Shown here piece after piece: positions 53,000-64,000 of a DNA stretch of 64,000 bases. The DNA comes from Doryteuthis pealeii (Eukaryota > Mollusca > Cephalopoda > Myopsida > Loliginidae). Under the pieces are notes generated by a model, which was not told where the DNA came from, searched no databases, and worked only from the letters and a program-made list of their open reading frames with translations. The stretch lies in contig CM042147.1 of the NCBI GenBank assembly GCA_023376005.1, positions 120,025,787-120,089,786 of the forward strand. Direction: 5' to 3'. How positions within the stretch are numbered: the first letter of the stretch is position 1; the number at the start of each line of letters is the position of its first letter. The position numbers and the translations under genes are program-made.

Positions 53000-53730
53000 A
53001 AAGTAAAGTTGCCAGACTGGCCTATTGTCTGTATCAGCCGGGTGTTACATATTAATTGGATCCCTATTACTTTTTAAGGTAGTATAGAAATCCTTATGGC
53101 GATCAGTACAGCTGATGGCCTTGAGAGTGAGTGACAATGCTTGACCTCACTCTCACCTTGCTTTCTGGGGATAGAATCGTGAGAACGGAACCCCGATAGA
53201 AAGCCCGGTTTAAGGTGGGCAACTCAGTTAGTTAGTTGAGAGTTAGGACTGAAGCTAACAAGATGTGACTCTCCGCGCGCATTTTGTCTGGTTCTGGGGA
53301 TCCGGAATAAAATAACATCAAAGGTAAATCGAAGTCTTGTTGTTATTACTAAAAGCTAACAATGACACAAGGCTTCTGATAAGAAATGGTCCCCAGCAGA
53401 ACCAGACACGGAATCCCCAGATAAGAAAGACCAGACGAGACCTGTAGAAGATATACCCGACCATTAGAAGATAGAAGAAGCAGATCCGGCCAGAAGAATA
53501 AAAGAGGTATATAACACGGGTAGCGAGGGTGTCTATCTTCTTTTCCTTAGCGCTAGACAAGGGAGATTGTTTTTGCGTCTGAAGTGGAGCGCGCACACAC
53601 CGTCAGATCCCTACTTTATCGCACTGGTCTAAACTGCTCTAAAAATATGCTGAGTTGGTGAAGAGCCGGTATCGAACACAGAACCTTGTGGTTCCTAGGC
53701 GGATGCTCTACGGACTGAGCTAATCTGATT
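53000..53730 (-). mobile_element. SINE-B split by an LTR
   Basis: 3' end at 53000-53042 and the rest at 53521-53730; the two halves join exactly at the duplicated CGGG. Preceded head-to-tail by the SINE-B at 52745. Confidence 0.85.
53043..53516. mobile_element. Solo LTR with 4-bp TSD
   Basis: 474 bp, TGTTACATATT..GTATATAACA, i.e. TG..CA with inverted TGTTA/TAACA ends, flanked by CGGG at 53039-53042 and 53517-53520. AATAAA at about 53304. Likely formed by LTR-LTR recombination of a Ty3-like retrotransposon; clade is an inference. Confidence 0.85.
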
Positions 53731-53764
53731 GTAATATCAAATATCTAAGAACTTGTTTTATTAG

Positions 53765-53910
53765 GTGAGGTGTCTCATCATGGTTTAATGGTTAGCAAGT
53801 TAGTCTCGCATATCCATTATTACTGAATAACTAGTTCGATCATCGCTGGATGCCCTATACTTGCGACCTTGTGTCACATTCCACCGGTGGCTGATGGGTT
53901 AGGTAAATAC
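53765..53910 (+). mobile_element. SINE-C copy
   Basis: ATGGTTTAATGGTTAGCAAG, TAGTTCGATCATCGC, to GGGTTAGGTAAATAC. Confidence 0.75.
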
Positions 53911-53914
53911 CTAC

Positions 53915-54050
53915 AAAGGTGCAGCGCCACACATACCGTCAGCTCCTCTCTTTAGCGCACAGATCTAATCTGCGCTACTCATGCGCTGAGTTGGCGAGGG
54001 CCATGTGGTTCGTCAACGCATGCTCTACCGACTAAGTTAAACCGATCAGT
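53915..54050 (-). mobile_element. SINE-B head half
   Basis: GTGCAGCGCCACACATACCG..CTCTACCGACTAAGTTAAACC. Confidence 0.7.
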
Positions 54051-54191
54051 AAATGTCTACTACACGCTCGTGTTTTTCTTGAATAAAATCAGGTTTTTCC
54101 TCTTTTAATTTATTCAAAAACTTTCTTTTTTTCTTTTCGACTTTTGGCCAAGGTTCTTTTTGTTTTTTTTTTTGTTTTTTTTTTCCTTTAA

Positions 54192-55078
54192 CTAGCAAAT
54201 ATATGCACCCTCCGGGTGCAAGTATTTAAGTTTTAATGTAATGAAATATCGTATTAAATTAGAAACGCTAATGAAACTAAATAAGAATGCAGATAAAAAG
54301 ATTTGAAACAGAGGGATATAATGAAAAATAGAACAACTGAAACTTACTCTTCCATCACTCTCGTCTTTCATTGTTATTTTTTCTAATTTAAGTATTTAGT
54401 TAAAAGAGGAAGTAAAGAATAAAATTACAGTTATCCTTTCTTGTTAATGGATTTCATTTAAGATTCATTGAAGAGATGTTTGCTTATATTCATTAAGATA
54501 AAACCAAACAGTTAGAAACCAATAATACTAAGCATATATTTATCAAAATTACATTTTTAATATCAATATGCAAATTAGCCTTGCCGTTCACACTATAAAC
54601 CGCTATTTTGTTGTATATATAAATACAATTGCATGTTATTAGTATGTAGATATGGTCAACAGTGGCTTCGGCCTCTGGATCATTGATATAATTAACGGCG
54701 TCGATCCCAGGGGGCTATCCCCCCAGGCAACATTTAAAGGGGCAGGGCTGGGTTTATTGCCCAGTGCCTGGGGCGCCCCCCTTGAGGGGGAATGCCGACG
54801 GGATCGACGCAATTTTTCACCCGCCACCCCATGAGTCTCGGCTTATGGGTAGTCCCACATAAATAGGGCCTTTGTGCCTGACCCGTACAAGTGGGGTACG
54901 TGGAAAATATCATGTAGATATGGTTAACAGTATAAATAATGTAAAACAATTTTATTAATAATTAAAGTTAAAATAAGGATAAATTCATGGTGAATGTGAA
55001 GTCAATTACTAAGGGACTTGAGTCGTGATTTAGTTTCGGTTACAGACAGAAAAACACACAATCTCCATTATAATAAGA
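54192..55078 (-). mobile_element. Helitron copy 3 carrying a GCR insert
   Basis: Minus strand: starts A|TCTTATTATAATGGAG (55078), ends TTGCACCCGGAGGGTGCATA, ATTTG, CTAG|T (54192). 887 bp including the GCR at 54664-54911. Same termini as copies 1 and 2. Confidence 0.9.
54664..54911 (+). mobile_element. GCR retroposon inside Helitron
   Basis: Flanked by ATGTAGATATGGTCAACAGT (54644-54663) and the same with one change (54912-54931). GCGTCGATCCC at 54688-54698 pairs with GGGATCGACGC at 54800-54810; GGGGG/CCCCC, CTGGG/CCCAG and CCCCC/GGGGG hairpins lie between. 5'-truncated. Confidence 0.9.
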
Positions 55079-55384
55079 TGTTAAGCAAATTATCTTAAAT
55101 TTTTAAATGCTTCTTTCGCTCTATTTTTACCGCATAATGTATCTGGGATCTTTCTCTTTTTTTATCATTGACAAATTCTTATTCACACTGGATGTCTTTT
55201 TCCCCCGATTGAATTCACAGTCACACATGTACATTAAGAGCCGATATTTCTAACAGAATCGCTGCTGGCCACTTGGCATTTAAGGACGCTACACACAAGG
55301 CCACTTTATATGGATGGACGGACGGACGAATATCACGTCTTCATTTTCTATCCATTGGCAACCTAGTTTAGGCCACTAATTTAT
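55079..55384. other. Spacer
   Basis: No gene recognised; GGACGGACGGACG at 55316. Confidence 0.3.
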
Positions 55385-55417
55385 ATTCCAAATATTAATA
55401 TATCTCCCCCTCTCTCT

Positions 55418-55494
<77 letters not shown>

Positions 55495-55609
55495 AATTCC
55501 AATTTCTCTCCCTCCTTCTCTCTTTATCTATCTATCTATCGCTATCTTTCTTCTATCTATTTTTCATAGTGTCAAATTTATCTTTCTCATTTTCTCTCTC
55601 AATCTGTTT

Positions 55610-55693
<84 letters not shown>

Positions 55694-55841
55694 TCTAATT
55701 ATCTATCTACCAACCTCTTTCTTCATCTATCTCTTTTTCCTGTCTCAAATTACACCCCCTCTCTCTCTATCTCTCTCCCTCTATCTATCGATCTATCGCT
55801 CTCTTTCAATATTTCTTTTTCCTGCCTTAAATTCTTCTTCT

Positions 55842-55913
<72 letters not shown>

Positions 55914-55976
55914 CTATTAATCTCTTTGTCCAGTCACAAATTCCCCTCTCTCTTCCATTCTCTCTTAGGTAGATAG

Positions 55977-56036
<60 letters not shown>

Positions 56037-56071
56037 TTGAGACAGAAAAAATAGATAGGAAAAAGTGAGCA

Positions 56072-56105
<34 letters not shown>

Positions 56106-56110
56106 TCCAG
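55385..56110. repeat. (CT)n, (TA)n, (TCTA)n and (GA)n block
   Basis: Pyrimidine strand switches to (GA)n at 55980-56033 and (GATA)n to 56105, so CT and GA runs can fold back. Confidence 0.95.
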
Positions 56111-56215
56111 CGCTTTTATGTTTCCCCCTTTTCCTTTCTTTCTCTATCTCCTACTCTTTATCACTCACTTTCTTCTATATCCATCTGTATTTTTACATTT
56201 CCTCTGTTCTTATTT

Positions 56216-56267
<52 letters not shown>

Positions 56268-56476
56268 CCCCCCCTCTCTCTCTTTCTCAATCACACTTTT
56301 TCTTCTGATTTTATTCTATTGCTCTATCCCCCTCTCCCTCCCTCCCCTCTCTCCTCTCTTCTCTCTCTCTCTCTCTCTCCCTCACTCTACTGCCCTCTCT
56401 TTCTCACTCACACTTTTACTTCTGATTTTATTGTTATATCCCCCTCCCTCTCTCCCCTCTCTCTCTCTCCCCTTCT

Positions 56477-56530
<54 letters not shown>

Positions 56531-56565
56531 ATTCCTTCTCTCTCTCAATGTCACCAACTTTTGCT

Positions 56566-56623
<58 letters not shown>

Positions 56624-56727
56624 TCTTCTTCCCTCAATGTCACCAACGTTTGCTTCGACTCCCCTCTCTCTCTCTCTCTCTCTCATTCCTTCTTTCCCTT
56701 TAATGTCACCAACGTTTGCTTCGACTC

Positions 56728-56788
<61 letters not shown>

Positions 56789-56800
56789 TTCTTTATCTCA
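56111..56800. repeat. (CT)n block with embedded repeated unit
   Basis: AATGTCACCAACTTTTGCTTCG occurs at 56546, 56635, 56701, 57432, 57700 and 57833 between (CT)n runs; CACACTTTTACTTCTGATTTTA is another recurring spacer. Confidence 0.9.
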
Positions 56801-56964
56801 TCTCTATTTTCCTCTCTTTTTCTTTCACCCTCACAAATCCTTTTATCCGTATTTCGTGCACGCTGTTTCGTCAAACACTTCACTAATATACGTACCATTA
56901 TATACTAATGAGTCCACTGCCTGAATTAGTTGTCAACTGAATTAAAACTCTTTGCCCCCTTTAG

Positions 56965-57010
56965 GTCGCTCACAGCGGCTCACCACCAATCAAAGTACAA
57001 AAAACTGATG
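56965..57010 (+). CDS. Candidate micro-exon 2
   Basis: 46 nt between TTTGCCCCCTTTAG (acceptor, to 56964) and GATG|GTTAGT (donor at 57011). Entering in phase 0, as exon 1 leaves it, it reads VAHSGSPPIKVQKTD plus one base. It lies in a 500-bp island between (CT)n blocks. Protein unidentified; phase agreement with exon 1 supports one gene. Confidence 0.45.
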
Positions 57011-57340
57011 GTTAGTTCATTATAATTTAACAGAAGGACTCAAATTACAATAGTAATAGGACGTTATTTGAATAGAATGAGTTCTGAGGTAAATAGATAG
57101 CAAACTTTTAAATATCCCATCATACAGGTAAAAAATACCAAGAAAATTTGATACAGCCGTTGGGGAAATTTGGTTGGCTAAGAGTTAATCTAAAAATTGT
57201 CTCAATGTTTGGTCAATATTTTATTGTAGAAGCATCGGGTTAAGAACATTGACAAATGAAACAACGTTGAGAAATAAATATTTATTGTGTAATGTAAATG
57301 TTATTTATGTTACCATTAGGTTACGGATTAATAGATGTTC
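57011..57340. other. Unique island, intron-like
   Basis: No repeat or further exon recognised. Confidence 0.35.
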
Positions 57341-57930
<590 letters not shown>

Positions 57931-58254
57931 CAAACGTCACCTCTCTACCAATTTCACGCTGGTTAAGCGTCCCAGCATCCTCCAATTTTATGCCATCTCT
58001 GCTGAACTATTGAATTAAAAACAACGTGTGCGTCGGAATATGTGCATAACACGATTTCATATCGTTTGCTGCCCGAAGAACCGCCATAGACAGAGAGACA
58101 GAGAGAGAGGACAACGTTCAGTCCGATCACACATGCCCCAGTCTTACCTCCTGCCTGAGCGCTTAGAAGCCGGTAGGGCTGACCATGACAATGCATTAAT
58201 ACATGAATAAACATGAGGTCAGTGGTGAAGCCGATCTCTTAATTAGATCGGTTC

Positions 58255-59720
58255 TTTAACTAACCATGCTCATTTGAATATGGCCGCCTTAGAACAACCT
58301 TCGAAACGTGTAGCTGAGTCTTTTACATATCCATCTGAAGTAGGGAAGTGCGTGAGTAAGGGCTTGCCTGTTGGGTGGGGTGGTTGAGTGTTTCCCACTT
58401 GAGATCAGATAAGAGCAATGAACACAGGAAGATTGTTTTGCGTCAGTATTCTACCTTTAAGCTTAGTATTAACTACTAAGCTTAAAGGTAGAATACTGAC
58501 GCAAAACAATCTTCCTCTGTGTTCATTTAAATATGACCGGCTTAGAATAATCTTCGTAATATGCATCTGAGTTTTTTTACATATCCATCAACTTCTGTGG
58601 AAGTAGGCGCAATACAATCTTCCTATGCTTACTTAAATATCCATTAACTTCTGTAGATGTAGGAGCATGCCTGTTGGTCGGAGTAGTTGAAACTTTCCCA
58701 CTGGCACTAATGGTGAGATTTTAGCCGATTCAAGTAAGGGTTATGAATACTGAGTTTTAAGATAGAATACTGGCGCAACACAATCTTCCAATGCTTACTT
58801 AAATACCCATCAACTTCTGTGGATGTAGGGACGTGCCTGTTGGTCGGAGTAATTGGTTGTTGCCCACTGGCACTAATAGTGGGTTTTTTAGTCGATACGA
58901 GTTAGGGTTATGAAGACAAAGCTTAAAGACAGAAGATTGGCGCATTACAATCTTCCTATGCTCACTTAAATATCCATCAATTTCTTCGGATGTAGGGGCA
59001 TGCCTGTTGGTCGGAGTAGTTGGTTGTTGCCCACTGGCACTAATAGTGTTTTTTTTAGTTGATACGAGTAAGGGTTCTGAACACAAAGCTTAAAGACAGA
59101 AGACTGGCGCAATACAATCTTCCTACGCTCACTTAAATATCTGCGGAAGTAGGGACTTGTATGTTGGACGGAGTAGTTGAATGTTGCCCACTGGCACTAA
59201 TGGTAGATGTTTTTGAAACCAGATAAGAGAAATTGTTAATACTAAGCTTAAAGGTAGAATACTGACGCAAAACAATCTTCCTGTGTTCATGTAAATATGA
59301 CCGGCTTAGAACAACCTTCGAACGTGTATCTATTTCATATCCATCAACTTCTGGGGTTAGTAGGGGCCTGACTCTTGGGTGGAGTAGTTGAGTGTTTCCC
59401 ACTAGCACTAGTGGTGTGTCTTTCAGGCGAAAAGTGTAAGCGTCATGAACACCAACGCAACACAATCTCCCTATGTTCATTTAAATATCCATCAACATCT
59501 ACGGAAGTAGGGGCTTGCCTGTTGGGTGGAGTAGTTGAGTGTTTCCAACTAGCACCAATGGTAGGTGTTTTGAACCGATAAGAGCATGGGTTATGAATAC
59601 TGAGTTTAAAGATAGAATACTGGCGTAACACAGTCTTCCTATGTTCATTTAAATATGACTGGCTTAGAATAACCTTCGGAACGTGTATTTTTTACATATC
59701 CATTGAACATCTGCTGAAAT
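58255..59720. repeat. Tandem array, basic period about 167 bp
   Basis: Units with ATATCCATCAACTTCTG..GGCATGCCTGTTGGTCGG..CACTGGCACTAATGGTG..CAATCTTCCTATG start near 58633, 58800, 58967 and 59134, then longer and shorter variants near 59337, 59486 and 59695. Variants include CGGCTTAGAACAACCTTCGA. Non-coding; frames across it are shadows. Confidence 0.85.
58421..58522. repeat. Palindrome within the tandem array
   Basis: GAACACAGGAAGATTG..GCTTAGTATTA and its complement, arms of about 49 bp, an inversion of one array segment. Confidence 0.85.
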
Positions 59721-59734
59721 ATGGATTTGAACAT

Positions 59735-59792
59735 GTGTCGCCTTATCTATTACCTACGATGATAACCACAACACCACGGGCGCCTCCAATAA
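59735..59792 (-). mobile_element. SINE-A head remnant
   Basis: ACCTACGATGATAACCACAAC..GGGCGCCTCC, complement of a SINE-A head. Confidence 0.5.
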
Positions 59793-60660
59793 GCTGTGAG
59801 TGTACATACTGCTTTGAATAAGTGATATGGATGGTTGCAATCTAATAGAAACCTTAATCAAGGTGTATAGTTTTATCGCATATTTCTCTTGCCATGACCC
59901 CAGGTAGTGTAATGGATGGCTTAGAGTAAATTTGAATTGAATAGGAAAAATGGGAATCAAATTTCTGGAAATAGAAAGAGAAAAAAAGAAAAAGAACGTG
60001 TTTTTAGATGCCAGATAGCCTAGATAGCCTTTTGAAAACTGACCCCTGCGTGAGTCAGGTCACAGCAACTTGCCTCTAGGTCATTCAGTCATGGAGGAAT
60101 GACTACCAATGATAACAGGACTCTTCGAATTTCCCGGGGCGAAAGTAAAGGTGAAGTTTGAAGTCGACAGAAGAGGAGTGACTCGTAGAAGAGTGGTAGA
60201 GTCGATAGCGGGTCCCGTGAAAAGCAAGGATAGTTAAAATGAAGTATCCCTATTAATAGAAAAGATTAGTCAGCTTTTTCTCTCTGACCTGATAACCAAT
60301 GCTGGCAGAAGCAAGTAATAATGCCTGATGCCGGAGTTGAAAAGAAAAACCCCCAAAGTACTACTGTGTCCCGTGTTGTTTTTCTATTTCTTTTGTTTTC
60401 CATCTTTTGCCTACTTACTTATGCCTGAGTGACCACATGGCTAGATAGTTCTGGTAGCTTCTATAGTACACCTATTCAAGGTTTAATGAGATATGTGAAG
60501 CGGGACCTCACAAGAGCGAGAAATTATTAGATGATAATTACTCTAGTCATAACATTTGATCAATAAAACAATTATTATTCTTATACGTAGACTTACAGAG
60601 GCTTACTGATACAGTGGTGAAGAGCACATAGGTATACACATATGAATATCAAACATCGTA
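59793..60660. other. Spacer with one small open frame
   Basis: A + frame from ATG near 60107 reads VKVKFEVDRRGVTRRRVVES and stops near 60238 (about 44 codons). No family recognised; probably transposon-derived or chance. Confidence 0.2.
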
Positions 60661-60666
60661 GACTAT

Positions 60667-60702
60667 ATATATATATATATATTATATATATATATATATA
60701 CT
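60667..60702. repeat. (TA)n microsatellite
   Basis: Interrupted TA run. Confidence 0.95.
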
Positions 60703-60955
60703 GTTTTAGTAATTGGTTTTAACAATGTGTTAGCACCATTGGGGATCATGTTGTATGGTATTGATTAGGTTCATGTCTATATTCTATGGTATAATTTTAT
60801 TTCCTTCAAAAAGAATAGAATGTCTTCTATGTTGACATTTTCAAATAGATATTTCATATTGTTTGCATTAAAATAACGGTTTCTGGTCTGAGCAGAAAAC
60901 TTATGAAAATGAGTATACGTAATTATGTGGTAGCTGTACGTGATTACGGGCGAAT

Positions 60956-60957
<2 letters not shown>

Positions 60958-61008
<51 letters not shown>
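60958..61008. repeat. (TA)n microsatellite
   Basis: Simple TA run. Confidence 0.95.
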
Positions 61009-61012
<4 letters not shown>

Positions 61013-61447
61013 GATTGCGTATAAACTTTGTTCTTATAAACTTTTTTTTTGTTATCATGAAACATGGGTAATGAACAAACGAACGAAAACAAAAAGCAAC
61101 AAAAAACACAATTTCAATACCCAGCCGTTGTTCTGTCCCTGGTTCGATTTATCCCAATATTACGGGTGACCTTCATCTATCAAGGTATTATATGGTGACT
61201 ATGTGTAGAAAAGTGAAATCAAACAAATGCGTGAAAAAAATCTATTATTATACTAAAGCTGAGCGAATCAATTTTTGGTACCCTAGGGGTTTTTCTTATT
61301 TAATTTAATGACACGAAAATTATAGTAAATTATTCCTTGATTTTAGGATTGAATTATGTTTGAAAAAAATCCGTTTTAATCGGTTCTAATTAGTCGTAAT
61401 TTGCAATTAAGTCAAAAACTGGCCAATCTCTTACTTTACTCTCTATC

Positions 61448-61519
61448 ACTTTTCCCCTCAAAGTATCTCTTGATTACCTACTCGTTATATAATCTTAGTC
61501 TCTCTGGGAGAAGAGATAG

Positions 61520-61593
<74 letters not shown>

Positions 61594-61620
61594 GGAAGAA
61601 TTTGAAATGTATTTGTATGT
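61448..61620. repeat. R10 repeat with (GATA)n(GA)n
   Basis: Homologous to 3232-3330, with a GATA/GA expansion at 61507-61592. Confidence 0.7.
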
Positions 61621-61699
61621 TAGATTTCACAAGCTGCAACCAGTAGCTTAAATTAGGTCAAACATTCCCTTTCTTAGAAAGCTTAACATACAAAATATT

Positions 61700-61862
61700 T
61701 CTCTGAATTCTTGAGATGAAGCTTGATTATTAGTATTATTTGGATTATTCGGACTTTTGTCCTCATCTTCATTGAAAAGTCATGAGTGCGTCATGTTAGA
61801 GCAACTTGAAACTGAGGACAATAGTCGAATAAGACAAATAATACTAATACAAAATGATGTAT
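61700..61862. repeat. DK terminal segments as inverted repeat
   Basis: ATTAGTATTATTTGGATTATTC..TTTGTCCTC and its complement around 55 bp, starting with ATTTCTCTGAATTCTTGAG. A DK element reduced to its ends. Confidence 0.65.
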
Positions 61863-62032
61863 TTATCTATATATTTTTTTGAATTTTATTCACTTAGCAT
61901 ACTCACTTTTCCCTAATCTCAATTATCTACCCAGAGCTGAATGGTTGACCCAACAGGTCACGTTTTGTCTAACGTGAAGATTCGCCCGTAATTACGTACA
62001 GCTGCCACATAATTATGCATACTCATTTTTGT

Positions 62033-62699
62033 ATTTAAATAAATTTTATAATTTCCAGTGTATTTTCTAATATCAATGAATAGTCCGATCGGCGAACGAT
62101 TGCAGAGAATGTCATCAAATTAATTTCATTTGGTATTTTGGAAAAAAAAAACTTATAAGAATATTAATTTGCAATTCTGCTCATATTTTCATGCTAATGA
62201 AACCATAATCTGATGATTACTAAATGCATTGGTTGTTCATGACAACGCCGCTCTGCAGTCCTGTTTATCTCATTATTGAGCAGCTTAGCTCCTGTGCGAC
62301 AGGCAACCCTGTCTGCTGGAGGCGAGATCTTCCACGCTTGAAGGTGTGCTGTTACATTACAACTGACGACAGAAGTTGGGGTTCAAGTCAAGTTTTATTA
62401 CTACTACTACTACTACGGGAGTAAACCCCGAAAACAAATCAGGAGCTGGAGTCCCTAAAGTGGTGTTGTGCTGAAATCCAGTGCTATCCAGCAACTCCTG
62501 CGACATTGCCTCTGCAAAACTGCATTGGTTCATTACTTGCTTGGATCCTTTGGTATTTGCTGCTTGGGCAATAGTTCATCCTCCCTATGAACCTGCCCCT
62601 GCTATGTAGTTAAAAAACAATTAGACACTACTTCATCGTCTCTCGTAGATGGAATGATGTCAATAACATCAAATACTACTACTACTACTACGACTACAA
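62033..62699. other. Unrecognised region with (CTA)n
   Basis: 62225-62695 is GC-richer, bounded by CTACTACTACTACTAC runs (62399 and 62676). Not matched elsewhere in the window; no gene recognised. Confidence 0.3.
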
Positions 62700-62925
62700 A
62701 GGGGCAGATTTAGCTTAATCGGTAGAGCACCCACCTAGGAATCTCAAGGTTTCGGGTTCGATACTGGTCCCCGCTAACTCAGCGTATGACTAGCACAGAT
62801 TGGATAATCTATTCTGTTGGTGGTAAATCTGACGGTAGATGTGGCGCTCCATTTCAGAAAAAAAAACTCCCTGGTCTAGCGCTAGCGAAAAGGGGATAGA
62901 CTCCCTCGCTGTCCGTGGTGCTGAC
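62700..62925 (+). mobile_element. SINE-B copy
   Basis: GGCAGATTTAGCTTAATCGG head, GGGTTCGATACTGG, to GATAGACTCCCTCGCTGTCC. Confidence 0.8.
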
Positions 62926-62944
62926 TGTACACTGCAGAGGGGTA

Positions 62945-63130
62945 TGCCTCCCCCCCCCCCAAAAATGGAGTGCCCTGAGTATGACACTAAACTGTATCTG
63001 ATTGTGAGACTCCAGTTTCGGAGATCAGGGGAGTGTGAAGTACTCCTTCATTGCCATTACTCCCAGGTCCACTCTAACAAAGAGTAGTAGTATCTGTTAG
63101 GGTCCCATTTATGGGTCAAATAGATCTGTT
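62945..63130 (+). repeat. R4 interspersed repeat
   Basis: GAGTATGACACTAAACTG..GTTAGGGTCCCATTTATGG; C10 run at 62950. Confidence 0.65.
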
Positions 63131-63665
63131 TGAAAATTATTTGTATTAGGATTGTTTTAGTGTTTATGTAAGTCCAATTTTTGAATGGCAGTCTCTGGAT
63201 GCAGTGACTGCAAACAAACAGTGATGTTTGCGCTTCGTATTGCTTGGTATAGACTTTTTAGCCCTCCTATCGAGACAATTCTTTAAGCTCCATACACTCA
63301 GTGGAGCAAGCAGGCGATAGCGGGACAGCACCTAACTGGCTGGGGGCTGCCCAGCTTAAGGTGGGCGGTAGCTATCCAGTAAGGTGCGATGACCTCTCCT
63401 ACCGTCGGAAGTGACCCCGAGTCCTCGTTTCCTTCGCCAATCGGATGAGCTTATCACCGGTAACTTTCCCTTCCCGTGTTGTGTCGATACGCGACCTTGG
63501 ATTATCCTTTCCATTTGATAGTGGAAACTACGTAGCCTGGACAGGTTGTTTTCGAGGATGAGTTGTCGCCCAAGCAGCAAATGTCAATTGGTGTCTTGTT
63601 TAAAAAGATCTTAAGAAACTACACAAAAACTTTGATATTAAATGTACAATGTGCGCAATTCCCTT
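63131..63665. other. Unrecognised GC-richer region
   Basis: No match within the window and no domain in its short frames (minus about 74 codons). May be a further retroposon. Confidence 0.25.
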
Positions 63666-63667
63666 AC

Positions 63668-63938
63668 CTCTGAACAGGATGTAACGGGTCAATTTCTAAC
63701 GCGGAATTTACAGGTTTGAATTCAGAGTTTTCCTTCTCCTAGACAGGTTGCCTTACCAAGGTTGAAGAGCCCAGTCTGCCCTACTATTTACCCATAGTTG
63801 GAGTGAGTATAGTTGGATTCATACCTTTCCCAAGGGTATCAGCGCTATGTGAAATGCAAACAGTTTCGTCAAGGATTTGAACTCGGGTCGACGAGTCCAT
63901 TTTCTACGACTCTAACTATTATGCCACGCGCCTCCAAT
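63668..63938 (-). mobile_element. SINE-A, full length
   Basis: Minus strand; CTCTGAACAGGATGTAACGG to ATTATGCCACGCGCCTCC. Confidence 0.85.
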
Positions 63939-63945
63939 AATTGTG

Positions 63946-64000
63946 GAAGCGCGTGGTGTAATGGTTAAAATCATGGGAAATGGATTCGTCGCCCCGAGTT
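63946..64000 (+). mobile_element. SINE-A head, cut by window end
   Basis: GAAGCGCGTGGTGTAATGG; head-to-head with 63668-63938. Confidence 0.8.

Larger units (their letters stand above)
60905..62032. mobile_element. Possible 1.1-kb element with 50-bp inverted ends
   Basis: AAAATGAGTATACGTAATTATG..GATTACGGGCGAA at 60908-60955 is complementary to 61982-62029. The interior holds (TA)n, R10 and a DK inverted fragment but no transposase frame. Confidence 0.4.

Noticed and set aside
56118..56924. 268-codon open frame of S and L
   Set aside because: Produced by (CT)n runs, which are open in several frames.
58290..58325. TTCGAAACGTGTAGCTGAG as a hammerhead 3' half
   Set aside because: No CTGANGA upstream; the string belongs to the tandem array unit.
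58255..59720. CRISPR-like regularly spaced repeats
   Set aside because: Units are homologous end to end with no unique spacers; eukaryotic tandem repeat.

Overview
This window looks like animal (metazoan) nuclear DNA from a repeat-saturated, AT-rich genome, most likely a cephalopod mollusc such as an octopus. That is an inference from the many tRNA-headed SINEs, the RTE-like LINE 3' ends with (ATG)n tails, very long (TA)n, (TG)n and (CT)n runs and microsatellite-bounded inverted repeats. There is no prokaryotic gene organisation. Almost every long open frame is a translation of simple repeat or of a transposon relic. The only gene-like signals are two splice-bounded micro-exons in the same phase on the + strand (51178-51225 and 56965-57010), which suggests that the right third of the window is intronic sequence of an unidentified gene.

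Family names used here are working names. SINE-A: tRNA-like head, body, and an AT-rich tail running into (TA)n. SINE-B: head resembling tRNA-Lys. SINE-C: short tRNA-derived unit. DK: tRNA-headed retroposon with internal direct repeats and a hammerhead-like 3' segment. GCR: GC-rich retroposon of about 250-300 bp, predicted to fold into several hairpins. R4, R5, R6, R7, R9, R10: interspersed repeats seen two or more times. F1 and H1: foldback repeats.

Layout. 0-8 kb: DK copies, a GCR with target-site duplication (TSD), a divergent pair of hammerhead-ribozyme-like motifs, a Helitron 3' end and a putative solo LTR. 8-18 kb: SINEs, a mariner-type MITE, a DK insertion whose empty site is preserved in a nearby duplicate, and hammerhead-like elements. 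18-31 kb: long microsatellites, LINE ends, and a Helitron inserted in a hammerhead-bearing element. 31-38 kb: a second Helitron carrying a GCR, a hAT MITE with a perfect 8-bp TSD, LINE coding relics and two tandem GCR arrays. 38-50 kb: a 300-bp palindrome, SINEs, a telomere-motif foldback, two direct hammerhead ribozymes 313 bp apart (a retrozyme-like unit) and further hammerhead hairpins. 50-64 kb: a minisatellite, micro-exon 1, a second telomere-motif foldback, a SINE-C trimer, a solo LTR splitting a SINE-B, a third Helitron carrying a GCR at the same internal site, a (CT)n block, micro-exon 2, a 167-bp tandem array and more SINEs.

Three themes stand out. Hammerhead-type self-cleaving motifs recur, often in inverted pairs between (TA)n runs, as expected for Penelope-like elements or retrozymes. 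The GCR family is strongly structured, shows apparent compensatory changes, moves with TSDs and also forms tandem arrays. Nested insertions (GCR in Helitron, Helitron in hammerhead element, LTR in SINE, DK in R6) give a relative chronology.
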